A stretch of DNA of 14,340 nucleotides, taken from NCBI GenBank assembly GCA_017469605.1, contig JAFUGB010000006.1:1-14340 (forward strand), in the 5' to 3' direction. Under the pieces are notes generated by a model. It did no database searches, was not told the origin of the DNA, and saw only the letters and a program-made list of their open reading frames with translations. Both the position numbers and the translations under genes were made by a program. This document shows positions 1-6,512 of this stretch, piece by piece; positions within the stretch are counted from its first letter, which is position 1; the number at the start of each line of letters is the position of its first letter. The stretch is from Clostridia bacterium. GTDB taxonomy: Bacteria > Bacillota > Clostridia > Christensenellales > Aristaeellaceae.

Positions 1-2
1 AG

Positions 3-752
3 GTGGATTTGATTACCAACTAAACCGCCCAAGGTCACAGCATGGGCGAGCTCAAAACCATTGAGGAGATCCGCAAGGAGTTTCCTGATATCCAGCTGTT
101 TGCCGGCAATGTGGCCACTGCCGGCGCCACCCACGACCTGATCGCCGCCGGCGTGGACTGCGTCAAGGTGGGCATCGGTCCCGGCTCTATCTGCACCACC
201 CGCGTGGTGGCGGGCATCGGCGTGCCCCAGATCACCGCCGTGGCTGACTGCGCCAACGAAGCCGACAAGCATGGCATCCGCGTGATTGCCGATGGCGGCA
301 TCAAGTATTCCGGCGATATCGCCAAGGCCCTGGCGGCCGGCGCATCCGCCGTGATGCTGGGCGGCGTGCTGGCCGGCACCGAGGAAAGCCCCGGCGCCAT
401 GGAAATCTATCAGGGCCGTTCCTTTAAAGTATACCGCGGCATGGGCTCCATGGGCGCCATGGAGCAGGCCCAGGGCAGCCGTGACCGTTATTTCCAGGAG
501 GACGCCAAAAAGCTGGTGCCCGAGGGCGTGGAGGGCCGCGTGCCCTACAAGGGCGCCCTGGCCGATACCATCTTCCAGATGGTGGGCGGCCTGCGCGCCA
601 GCATGGGCTATTGCGGATGCGCCACCGTAGACGATATGCGCAGGGATGCTGAGTTCATCCGCATCACCAACGCCGGTCTTCAGGAAAGCCATCCCCATGA
701 TATTTATATCACCCGCGAAGCGCCCAACTATTCCCGCAGCAACGATATGTAA
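3..752 (+). CDS. guaB: IMP dehydrogenase, C-terminal part (5' end outside window; in-frame stop near the edge)
   Basis: Oxidises IMP to XMP with NAD+, the committed step of guanine nucleotide synthesis in the cytoplasm. The visible part is the C-terminal half of the catalytic barrel. It carries the catalytic cysteine loop GIGPGSICTTR (Cys codon at 192-194), the phosphate-binding stretch ADGGIKYSGD followed by AVMLGG, the active-site flap with the Arg-Tyr pair in SRDRYFQ, the VPEGVEGRVPYKG segment, and the family ending ESHPHDIYITREAPNYS. The match to bacterial IMPDH runs unbroken from base 24 to the TAA at 750-752. Upstream, bases 3-17 still read VDLIT in the same frame, as expected for the family, but codon 21-23 is TAA where the conserved Asp of the D-x-A-x-G-H-S motif belongs. 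The ATG at 42 lies inside the barrel and is not a natural start. Either this is an error at a sequence edge or the gene is broken. A terminator follows at 803-834. Confidence 0.93.
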
Positions 753-802
753 TGCAATGCAGGCTTGCCGGATGCAATGTCCGCCAAGCGGGCTTCCGGG
801 CC

Positions 803-834
803 AAAAGGGCTGCCCATCACAGGGCAGTCCTTTT
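803..834 (+). terminator. Rho-independent terminator of guaB
   Basis: AAAAGGGCTGCCC (803-815) and GGGCAGTCCTTTT (822-834) form a 13-bp stem with one G-U pair around a six-base loop, ending in TTTT. It lies 50 bases after the guaB stop. The flanking A and T runs are symmetrical, so it could also work on the minus strand as a backstop for the convergent DUF1508 gene. Confidence 0.85.
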
Positions 835-841
835 AACGTAC

Positions 842-899
842 AAAAAAGAGGAGCTGCCCCCGCGCCGCATTTGCGTTTGACGTTATGGGACAGCCCCTT
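842..899 (-). terminator. Rho-independent terminator of the DUF1508-repeat gene
   Basis: Read on the minus strand, AGGGGCTGTCCC (898-887) pairs with GGGGGCAGCTCCT (861-849) in about 12 pairs, including two G-U wobbles, and is followed by CTCTTTTTT (six T at 847-842). The long loop holds a small CGC-AAAT-GCG hairpin. It begins about 20 bases after the stop codon of the gene it serves and sits next to the guaB terminator in this convergent gap. Confidence 0.8.
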
Positions 900-919
900 A
901 TTGATTTTACGGTTACGCT

Positions 920-1291
920 TTACTCTTTCACCTTGATATCGGCATCCGCGGCGTTCTTGCGCACGCTCTCGATGCCGTTCAGGCAGCTGGCCTTGGCCAC
1001 ATAGCCCTCAGAGGTGGCGATGATCTGGCCGTTGGTGGCCTTCAGGCGGAAGCGATATTCACCGGCCTTGTCAGTGTATACCTCAAATTTGGGGCAGCGG
1101 GCGGTGACCACGGGTTCCACCGTTTTATCTTCCAGGTTGGCGATTGGGGCATTGCGGCGCACGCTGGCGATGCCCTTCTTGCAGGAAGAATCGGACTTGT
1201 ACACTTCGCTGGTGGCGATCACTTCATGGTTTCCGGCAACCAAGTCAAATTTGACGCCGGTATTGGTCTTCTTAAATACGAAATAACCCAT
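920..1291 (-). CDS. Small protein with two DUF1508 (YegP-type) repeats
   Basis: A 123-residue protein made of two tandem DUF1508/YegP units at about residues 2-48 and 68-114. The second unit has the family signature almost intact: EYRFRLKATNGQIIATSEGY, then a helix ending CLNGIESVRKNA. The first is more diverged (FDLVAGNHEVIATSEVY, then CKKGIASVRRNA). The family is widespread, forms small beta-rich units and has no firmly established biochemical role, so no function is claimed. No signal peptide or membrane segment is seen, so it is probably cytoplasmic. The ATG at 1291 is chosen because GAGGTG lies 8-13 bases upstream; an in-frame GTG at 1306 overlaps that Shine-Dalgarno sequence and would only add RCVIM. 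The gene is monocistronic, with a consensus promoter at 1321-1350 and a terminator at 842-899, which suggests strong expression. Each repeat carries one Cys at an equivalent place. Confidence 0.88.
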   Translation of the reverse strand: MGYFVFKKTNTGVKFDLVAGNHEVIATSEVYKSDSSCKKGIASVRRNAPIANLEDKTVEPVVTARCPKFEVYTDKAGEYRFRLKATNGQIIATSEGYVAKASCLNGIESVRKNAADADIKVKE

Positions 1292-1320
1292 AATAACGCA
1301 CCTCACTGTGTTTTTTTGAT

Positions 1321-1350
1321 ATTATATAACATATTTTGCGGGACTGTCAA
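1321..1350 (-). promoter_or_regulatory. Consensus sigma-A promoter for the DUF1508-repeat gene
   Basis: On the minus strand, TTGACA (1350-1345) and TATAAT (1326-1321) are both perfect hexamers with an 18-base spacer. The likely start of transcription is about 25-30 bases before the ATG at 1291. This is one of the two best promoters in the window by consensus match. Confidence 0.85.
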
Positions 1351-1373
1351 GGTATGCGGCGTTATGAAATTAC

Positions 1374-1407
1374 ATACAAACAGCCGCTCCGCGATGCGGA
1401 ACGGCTG
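1374..1407 (-). terminator. Terminator after the EF-G-like gene
   Basis: On the minus strand, CAGCCGTTCCGC (1407-1396) pairs with GCGGAGCGGCTG (1392-1381) over 12 positions with one G-U pair and a three-base loop, followed by TTTGTATGT. The stem is strong but the T tract is short. It lies 20 bases after the stop codon and just upstream of the next promoter at 1350. Confidence 0.75.
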
Positions 1408-1426
1408 TAAAACACGGATAAGGGAA

Positions 1427-3505
1427 TTACTCTTCTTCGTCTTCGTCCTTCTGGGCGGATTCGATGATCTTCTTGGCCACGTCGGCGGGCACTTCCTCGT
1501 ACCGCTCAAATTTCATGGTGAAGCTGCCGCGGGCCTGGGTCATGCTGCGCAGGTCGGTGGCATACTTGAACATTTCGGCCAGGGGCGCTTCGGCAACCAC
1601 CTGCTGCAGGCCGTCCACCTGGTTCATGCCCATGATGCGGCCGCGGCGCTTGTTCATATCGCCCATCACGTCGCCCATGTACTCGTCGGGAACCAGCACT
1701 TCAACGTGCATAATGGGCTCCAGCAGCACGGGGGAAGCGTCCATGCAGCCCTTCTTATAGGCGATGCGGGCAGCGGTCTTGAAGGCCATTTCGGAGGAGT
1801 CTACCGGATGGTAGGAGCCATCATACAGCTTGGCGTGCAGGCCCACCATGGGATAACCGGCCAGAACGCCCTTCTTGATGTTCTCGCGCAGGCCCTTTTC
1901 CACGCTGGGGATGAAGTTGCGGGGCACCACGCCGCCCACAACGGCGTCTTCAAATTCGAAATCGATATTGGTGTCTCCGATGGGACGGAACTCGATCCAC
2001 ACGTCGCCAAACTGGCCGTGACCGCCGGACTGCTTCTTATGACGGCCCTGGCAGGATACGGTCTTGCGGATGGTTTCACGGTAGGGGATACGGGGATCCT
2101 GCAGCACGGCGTTGGCGCCAAACTTGCTCTGCAGCTTGTTGCGGATCACGTCCAGATGCAGTTCGCCCTGGCCCCACAGGATGGTTTCGGTGGTTTCCAC
2201 GTTCTTTTCCAGACGGATGGAAGGATCCTCTTCCTGCAGACGGGCCAGGCCGCCGAATACCTTGTCTTCCTCGCCCTGCTTGGCGGCGAAAACGGCCTTC
2301 TGTACGCAGGGTTCCGGGAATTCGATCTGCTCAAAACGCACGGGGTTGGCGGCGTCGCACAGGGTGTCGCCGGTATTGGTGATCTGCAGCTTGCTCAGGG
2401 CGGCGATATCGCCGGTGTTGACCTGGCCGATGTTCATCTGGTTCTTGCCGCGCATGATGAACAGGCCGCCGGCCTTTTCAGACTTTTCGGCGTTGGCGTT
2501 GTACAGCGCGGTGCCGCTGGTCAGCGTGCCGCTGCAAACCTTCAGCAGGCTCAGCTTGCCCACGAAGGGGTCAGCGATGGTCTTGAATACAAAGGCGCTG
2601 AAGGGATCGCCCGCGCCCTTGCGGGTAACGGCTTCGCCGTTCTTCGGGTTGATGCCGGTGTATTCGGTATGCTCGGGGGAATGCAGGTAAGCGCTCATGA
2701 TGTCCAGCAGCTTGGCCACGCCGATGCCGGTGATGGCGGATACCGGGACCACGGGAACGATGGTGCCGCTCTTCATGCCGGCGCTGAAGCCCTGCAGGAT
2801 TTCCTCGTGGCTCAGCTCGCCCTCTTCAAAGTATTTTTCCAGCAGCTCGTCCACAGCCTCGGCGGCCGCTTCGGTGATTTCGGCGGTGGCGCTTTCAATG
2901 GCGCCGGCCATATCGGCGGGCACGGGCATTTCCTTCAGGTCCTTGCCCTTGCCGCCGTAGGCTTTGTTCTCCAGCACGTTCACCACGCCCTTGAAATTGG
3001 CGCCTTCACCGATGGGCAGAAGAACGGGAACGACGCTGCTGCCGAATTTTTCGCGCAGCTGCTCGATGGTGCGCTCATAGTTGGCGTTTTCAGCGTCCAT
3101 GCGGTTGACGATGAACATGCGGGCCACGTTGTTCTTCTTGGCATAGGCCCAGGCTTTTTCGGCGCCCACCGTCAGGCCGGAAACAGCGCCCACCACGATG
3201 GCGGCGGTTTCCACTACGCGCAGGGGACCCATCATTTCTCCGATAAAATCAAAATAGCCGGGAACGTCGATCACGTTGATCTTGGTGCCCTTCCATTCCA
3301 CAGGCGCGGTGGCGGCGCTGATGGAAATGGTGCGCTTGTTTTCTTCGGGATCGAAGTCGGTCACGGTATTGCCGGCTTCCACTTTGCCCTGGCGGTCGAT
3401 CATGCCAGCGGCAAACAGCATGGCTTCGGTCAGCGTGGTTTTACCCTCGCTGCCATGACCAAGCAAGGCGATGTTGCGGTTGTCTTTGGTTTTGTAATCA
3501 GCCAT
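1427..3505 (-). CDS. Elongation factor G-like translation GTPase (EF-G paralogue with altered G3 motif)
   Basis: A 692-residue protein with full EF-G architecture: GTP-binding domain with P-loop GHGSEGKT (16-23), G3 motif DVPGY (80-84) and G4 motif NRMD (134-137), then domains II to V, including the domain III/IV features PYRETI and KKQSGGHGQFGDVW and an acidic tail DEDEEE. Canonical EF-G has DTPGH, whose His drives GTP hydrolysis; here it is Tyr. Switch I is also changed: FDPEENKRTISI stands in place of the usual E-R-G-I-T-I. These traits fit the EF-G-like branch often labelled EF-G2 or 'elongation factor G-like', not the translocase encoded with rpsL, rpsG and tuf. It may act on the ribosome, but translocation, recycling or a regulatory role cannot be chosen from sequence. 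The ATG at 3505 is preceded by AGGGGGAA 10 bases upstream. The gene stands alone with its own promoter and terminator. Confidence 0.9.
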   Translation of the reverse strand: MADYKTKDNRNIALLGHGSEGKTTLTEAMLFAAGMIDRQGKVEAGNTVTDFDPEENKRTISISAATAPVEWKGTKINVIDVPGYFDFIGEMMGPLRVVETAAIVVGAVSGLTVGAEKAWAYAKKNNVARMFIVNRMDAENANYERTIEQLREKFGSSVVPVLLPIGEGANFKGVVNVLENKAYGGKGKDLKEMPVPADMAGAIESATAEITEAAAEAVDELLEKYFEEGELSHEEILQGFSAGMKSGTIVPVVPVSAITGIGVAKLLDIMSAYLHSPEHTEYTGINPKNGEAVTRKGAGDPFSAFVFKTIADPFVGKLSLLKVCSGTLTSGTALYNANAEKSEKAGGLFIMRGKNQMNIGQVNTGDIAALSKLQITNTGDTLCDAANPVRFEQIEFPEPCVQKAVFAAKQGEEDKVFGGLARLQEEDPSIRLEKNVETTETILWGQGELHLDVIRNKLQSKFGANAVLQDPRIPYRETIRKTVSCQGRHKKQSGGHGQFGDVWIEFRPIGDTNIDFEFEDAVVGGVVPRNFIPSVEKGLRENIKKGVLAGYPMVGLHAKLYDGSYHPVDSSEMAFKTAARIAYKKGCMDASPVLLEPIMHVEVLVPDEYMGDVMGDMNKRRGRIMGMNQVDGLQQVVAEAPLAEMFKYATDLRSMTQARGSFTMKFERYEEVPADVAKKIIESAQKDEDEEE

Positions 3506-3596
3506 TGTCGTCGTTCCCCCTATAAAATCAAATATAGATTTGTACTATGATCGCTTGGTATTCATGAGTCTGCGTTCCAAGTCACATACATCGTTT

Positions 3597-3625
3597 ATTT
3601 TAGCAGAAGTGATCCGGAATAGCAA
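3597..3625 (-). promoter_or_regulatory. Probable sigma-A promoter for the EF-G-like gene
   Basis: On the minus strand, TTGCTA (3625-3620) and TAAAAT (3602-3597) are separated by 17 bases, matching 4/6 and 5/6 of the consensus. It would give a leader of about 85 bases. The surrounding 175-base gap is AT-rich compared with the genes; no clear terminator for murI is visible in it. Confidence 0.5.
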
Positions 3626-3680
3626 TAGTTTTGACCGAAAAATTACCCGTTTGTACAACTTGGTATCAATTTATACATGA

Positions 3681-4469
3681 CTATTCTGGAATACGCAATA
3701 GCTTACGGGCCAGGCTATCGGCTTTCCCGGCGTTTTCCGCCAGATGAAAGCCCAGGGAAAAGCGTTCGCCTGCCGGGCGCGCCGCCGAAAGCAGCCCCTG
3801 CTGTTCCAGCCTGCGCCGCAATTGGCGAACAGTGCCCTCGTTTCCGTCCAGCACCCGGGTGGCCGCGGGCAGCAGCGACTGCACCGTGCTTTTCAGAAAA
3901 ACATAATGGGTGCAGCCCAGTACCACGGCGGAGGGCGCCTGGCCGTCCGCCAGATAGGGGCCGAATTTTTCTTTTAAATAGCCCTTGAGTTCTTCGCTGT
4001 CGATATCGCCCCGCTCCACAAATTCCATCAGCCCGGGGCAGGGAAGCGAAACGGCGTGCTCACCGTAGCTTTCGTAGAGCCTGCGGTACTTTTGCGAGGC
4101 CAGGGAAACTGGCGTGGCGAGCACCAGGATGCGGCCTTCCGGACATTGGTCATGGGCCAGCTTCAGCGCGGGCTCCATGCCTACGATGATAAAATCGGGA
4201 AACTCATCCCGCAATTGGGCCGCGGCGGCGCAGGTGGCCGTATTGCAGGCAATGACCAGCGCCTTGACGCCCTCGTCCATCAGCCGTCCGGTCACCGCTC
4301 GGGCGCAGCGGTAAACCTCGTCTTCTGTTTTGGTGCCGTAGGGGGCGTTGGCAATATCGCCGTAAAAAACAAAGCGCTCGTCGGGCAGCATGCGCAGGGC
4401 TGTACGCAGCACGCTGAGCCCGCCCATGCCGCTGTCAAAAATGCCAATGGGCAGTGCGGATCGATCCAT
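3681..4469 (-). CDS. murI: Glutamate racemase
   Basis: Interconverts L- and D-glutamate to supply D-Glu for the peptidoglycan stem peptide, in the cytoplasm. The 262 residues match the family length. Visible signatures are IGIFDSGMGGLSV (8-20, with the conserved Asp12 and Ser13), YGDIANAPYG (36-45), and the two catalytic cysteines, Cys75 in ACNTAT and Cys186 in GCTHY with His188. The frame is open 34 codons further upstream, but those residues do not resemble the family. The ATG at 4469 has GGGAGG at 4486-4481, 11 bases upstream (a rather long spacing), and a promoter right behind it. The gene seems to be transcribed alone, after the spoIIP terminator. Its product and that of murA, about 4.3 kb away on the other strand, both feed the same UDP-MurNAc-pentapeptide pathway. 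Confidence 0.96.
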   Translation of the reverse strand: MDRSALPIGIFDSGMGGLSVLRTALRMLPDERFVFYGDIANAPYGTKTEDEVYRCARAVTGRLMDEGVKALVIACNTATCAAAAQLRDEFPDFIIVGMEPALKLAHDQCPEGRILVLATPVSLASQKYRRLYESYGEHAVSLPCPGLMEFVERGDIDSEELKGYLKEKFGPYLADGQAPSAVVLGCTHYVFLKSTVQSLLPAATRVLDGNEGTVRQLRRRLEQQGLLSAARPAGERFSLGFHLAENAGKADSLARKLLRIPE

Positions 4470-4493
4470 AGAAGCATATACCTCCCTACCGGT

Positions 4494-4523
4494 ATTATAG
4501 ATCGAAGGACGGCAATAATGCAA
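4494..4523 (-). promoter_or_regulatory. Probable promoter for murI
   Basis: A perfect -10 TATAAT (4499-4494) lies 18 bases after a weak -35 TTGCAT (4523-4518). Transcription would start close to the Shine-Dalgarno sequence at 4486-4481, giving a very short leader of about 18 bases. Confidence 0.6.
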
Positions 4524-4530
4524 GTGCGGT

Positions 4531-4580
4531 ATAAAACACGACTGTCTTTTGTTCCCCTGGGGGATTTTCAAAAGACAGCC
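4531..4580 (-). terminator. Long hairpin after spoIIP, likely terminator
   Basis: CTGTCTTTTG (4542-4551) and CAAAAGACAG (4569-4578) are perfect inverted arms, extended to about 12 pairs on the minus strand, with an inner TCCCC/GGGGA stem. The T tract on the minus-strand side is imperfect (TCGTGTTTTAT). It lies immediately after the spoIIP stop and before the murI promoter, so termination is the simplest role. Confidence 0.65.
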
Positions 4581-4585
4581 TTTAT

Positions 4586-5449
4586 TTATTCTATCTGCCC
4601 ATCGGCCAGCGCGCAGATGGCGTTGGCCAGGCAGGGCATGGCCGCCAGGGCCTCTTCCAGCGTATTATAGTTGTTGCCCACCTCAATCAGCACGCAGCAG
4701 GGAGCCACATGCTGGTTATACCGCCCGCTTTTCAGCGATACGCCCCGGCATAATCCGTCGCATTGCAGATTCAGCCGGTTGCTGAGCGCCTGGGCGATCT
4801 GCCGGTTGCTTTCCCAATCGGGCTTTTCGGCATAGCCCGCGCCGGTTTGGCCGGTGCCTTTGCCAATCAGCATCAGCAGCCGCGCCATTTGAACGCCGTC
4901 CTTTTCTACAGTGTTGGGGCCGTTGTTTTTGCTGTAGGCGTCACGGTGCAGATCAATATACAGATTATAGCGTTCCCCGCTTTCCTGCCGCGCTTTCAGC
5001 ATGTCCAGCGAGCGTTCATAGGCCGAGGACAGGACAGGCGGCTCAAAGGCCGTGGTATCATGCACCACTTCCACCCCGGCGCTCTCCAGCAATTCGGCCA
5101 GATAACCGCCCACCGCCACCATGTTGCGCGTTTCGTTGGCCGTGCGCCATTTCTCCGTGGGGGTATAAGGCATGGCGTCGGTGGCGGTATAGGCTTCATA
5201 GGTATGGGTATGGTAGATCAGCACGCGAAAGCTCCCCTGGGCGTGCTGCCCGGAGGGAGATGAAATGACCTCCAGCGTAAATCCTTCGGGCGGAGCGGGC
5301 GTGATGACGGCCGTGGAAGCGGGCGTAATGGGTTCAAAAGCCGTTTCATCGGGGGCCGCGTCCGAAAAAAGGGAAAGCTCCTCTGCCTGCGCGGTGTTCA
5401 AAAATAAGCATAAAAACAAAATGATCATCAAACCGCGCAAAGCTTTCAT
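4586..5449 (-). CDS. spoIIP: Stage II sporulation protein P (peptidoglycan amidase/endopeptidase)
   Basis: A mother-cell cell-wall hydrolase that works with SpoIID and SpoIIM to thin septal peptidoglycan and drive engulfment of the forespore. The 287-residue protein starts with a hydrophobic N-terminal segment (LMIILFLCLFLNTAQA, 7-22), which may be an anchor or a signal peptide. A Pro/Thr-rich linker (about 38-56) leads to the catalytic domain. That domain shows LIYHTHTYEAY (77-87; His80, His82), TANETRN (103-109), DLHRDA (166-171; His168) and LIEVGNNYNTLEEA (254-267; Glu256). His80, Glu106 and His168 are plausible zinc ligands by analogy with Amidase_3 enzymes, which is an inference. It is shorter than the roughly 400-residue Bacillus protein, mainly in the region between anchor and domain. 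The ATG at 5449 has GGGGAGG 7 bases upstream. It follows gpr by 43 bases, the conserved gpr–spoIIP arrangement. Confidence 0.94.
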   Translation of the reverse strand: MKALRGLMIILFLCLFLNTAQAEELSLFSDAAPDETAFEPITPASTAVITPAPPEGFTLEVISSPSGQHAQGSFRVLIYHTHTYEAYTATDAMPYTPTEKWRTANETRNMVAVGGYLAELLESAGVEVVHDTTAFEPPVLSSAYERSLDMLKARQESGERYNLYIDLHRDAYSKNNGPNTVEKDGVQMARLLMLIGKGTGQTGAGYAEKPDWESNRQIAQALSNRLNLQCDGLCRGVSLKSGRYNQHVAPCCVLIEVGNNYNTLEEALAAMPCLANAICALADGQIE

Positions 5450-5492
5450 GCGGCAACCTCCCCAAAACAGGCTGCCCTATATATATGCGCGC

Positions 5493-6419
5493 TCACATGG
5501 CTTCATTCATCAGGGTTGTGATTTCCTGGATCGAAAGCCTGGGCTGCAGCGCCAGATTCAAGCCCATGGCCAATACCTGGCTCAGCTCGCCCACCATTTG
5601 ATCGATCTCCCGGGGCGTCACCACCAGTTCGCCCAGCTGCTGCTGAGTGACCTTGCGCGCCAAGGCATCGGCGGCCGCCGCGTGATCGCCCTGTTCCTCG
5701 GGCATGGAGCGCAGCAGCAGCGTCAGCGCGTCCCGCACGATCACCGTGCTGTATACCACTGTGGGTACGCCCACGGCAATCACCGGAATGCCCAGCGTGC
5801 TCAGCGTCAGTCCCATGCGGTGGTTCCCCACGCCGCTGCCGGGCTGAATGCCGGTATCGGTGACTTGAATAGCTGTGCCGATGCGGCCGCATTCCCGGGC
5901 GCTGAGGGCGTCCACGGCGATGATGGCCGCCGGGCGTGTCTGCTCCACCGCCCCGCGCACCATATCGGCCGTTTCCATGCCGGTGATGCCCAGCACGCCC
6001 GGCGCCAGCGCGCTCACGCCGCGCAGCCTGCCCTGCAGCGGCGGCGGCAGCGTATCCTTCAGGTGCCGGGTCACCAGCACGCTTTCGCATACCCGGCTGC
6101 CCAGGGCGTCCGATGTGATATGCCGGTTGCCCAAGCCCACCACCAATACATCCCCGAAGGGCGGCAGCAGGCTGCGCAGCACACAGGCAATTTCCCCGGA
6201 AAGCGCTTGCCGCGCTTCCTGGGCCAGGCTGTGCACCGGGGCCGTTTCAAAGGTAATGTATCGCCCCATGGGCTTTTGAAGCCGGCGCGCCGCCTCTTCG
6301 CTCTGGACTTCCACCTCGGTGCGGGTAAAGCCGTTCAGGCGCGCGCTGCGCATCCGTATCCCGGATGCTCCGCTCCAATTCTGCGCCTGCTCGATGGCCA
6401 GGTCGGTTCGATACTGCAT
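5493..6419 (-). CDS. gpr: Germination protease GPR (spore protease, family A25)
   Basis: Degrades small acid-soluble spore proteins in the first minutes of germination, freeing DNA and supplying amino acids. It is made in the forespore as a zymogen. The 308 residues contain the two conserved aspartate regions GLGNRHITSDALG (Asp104) and AVDALSARECGRIG (Asp170). Their spacing of 66 equals that of the aspartates in the Bacillus enzyme. Also seen are TDTGIQPGSGVGNHR, APGVLGITGMET and the VTPREID segment near the C-terminus. The start at 6419 is chosen because GGAGG (6431-6427) lies 7 bases before it; in-frame TTG (6437) and ATG (6425) overlap or abut that site. With this start, the sequence before the family processing site TD|LAIE is only six residues (MQYRTD), and the protein is shorter than the roughly 370-residue Bacillus GPR. 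It is probably co-transcribed with spoIIP, 43 bases downstream. Confidence 0.96.
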   Translation of the reverse strand: MQYRTDLAIEQAQNWSGASGIRMRSARLNGFTRTEVEVQSEEAARRLQKPMGRYITFETAPVHSLAQEARQALSGEIACVLRSLLPPFGDVLVVGLGNRHITSDALGSRVCESVLVTRHLKDTLPPPLQGRLRGVSALAPGVLGITGMETADMVRGAVEQTRPAAIIAVDALSARECGRIGTAIQVTDTGIQPGSGVGNHRMGLTLSTLGIPVIAVGVPTVVYSTVIVRDALTLLLRSMPEEQGDHAAAADALARKVTQQQLGELVVTPREIDQMVGELSQVLAMGLNLALQPRLSIQEITTLMNEAM

Positions 6420-6446
6420 GGTCATGCCTCCGGTCAATTCTTATGT

Positions 6447-6477
6447 CAGTATGCGTAAACTGCGGCCCGGTTTATGC
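6447..6477 (-). promoter_or_regulatory. Possible forespore (sigma-G/F-like) promoter for gpr
   Basis: On the minus strand, GCATA (6477-6473) and CATACTG (6453-6447) resemble the -35 and -10 elements of sigma-G promoters, but the 19-base spacer is 1-2 longer than usual. It would start transcription about ten bases before the gpr Shine-Dalgarno site. The region from 6453 to 6477 is also an imperfect inverted repeat (GCGTAAAC / GTTTATGC). No sigma-A promoter is apparent in the 93-base gap between uvrB and gpr. Confidence 0.35.
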
Positions 6478-6512
6478 ACGATCGCCCATGCAAATCTAAC
6501 GGCAAAAGATCC

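Noticed and set aside
42..752. The ATG at 42 as the true start of a complete protein
   Set aside because: It lies in the middle of the IMPDH barrel, directly after TAQGHS in the same frame, and has no ribosome binding site.
1427..3505. Tetracycline resistance ribosomal protection protein (TetM-like)
   Set aside because: Such proteins keep the DTPGH motif and sit in mobile contexts; this gene has DVPGY, matches its neighbours in composition and has no mobile element nearby.
1226..3550. Long open frame antisense to the EF-G-like gene (similar ones oppose uvrB, gpr and topA)
   Set aside because: High GC third positions leave the opposite strand open. The translations are His/Ala/Gly-rich with no family motifs and no ribosome binding sites, while the other strand encodes clear families.
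3630..3680. TTGATA-18-TAATTT as a second promoter for the EF-G-like gene, or a murI terminator in the same stretch
   Set aside because: The -10 matches only three positions, and there is no stable GC stem followed by T's.
5450..5492. A separate sigma-E promoter for spoIIP in the gpr–spoIIP gap
   Set aside because: CATATATA near 5480 only loosely matches the -10 consensus and no convincing -35 lies at the right distance.
6453..6477. Inverted repeat after uvrB as a terminator
   Set aside because: The stem is modest and no T tract follows on the minus strand; a role in the gpr promoter region is at least as likely.
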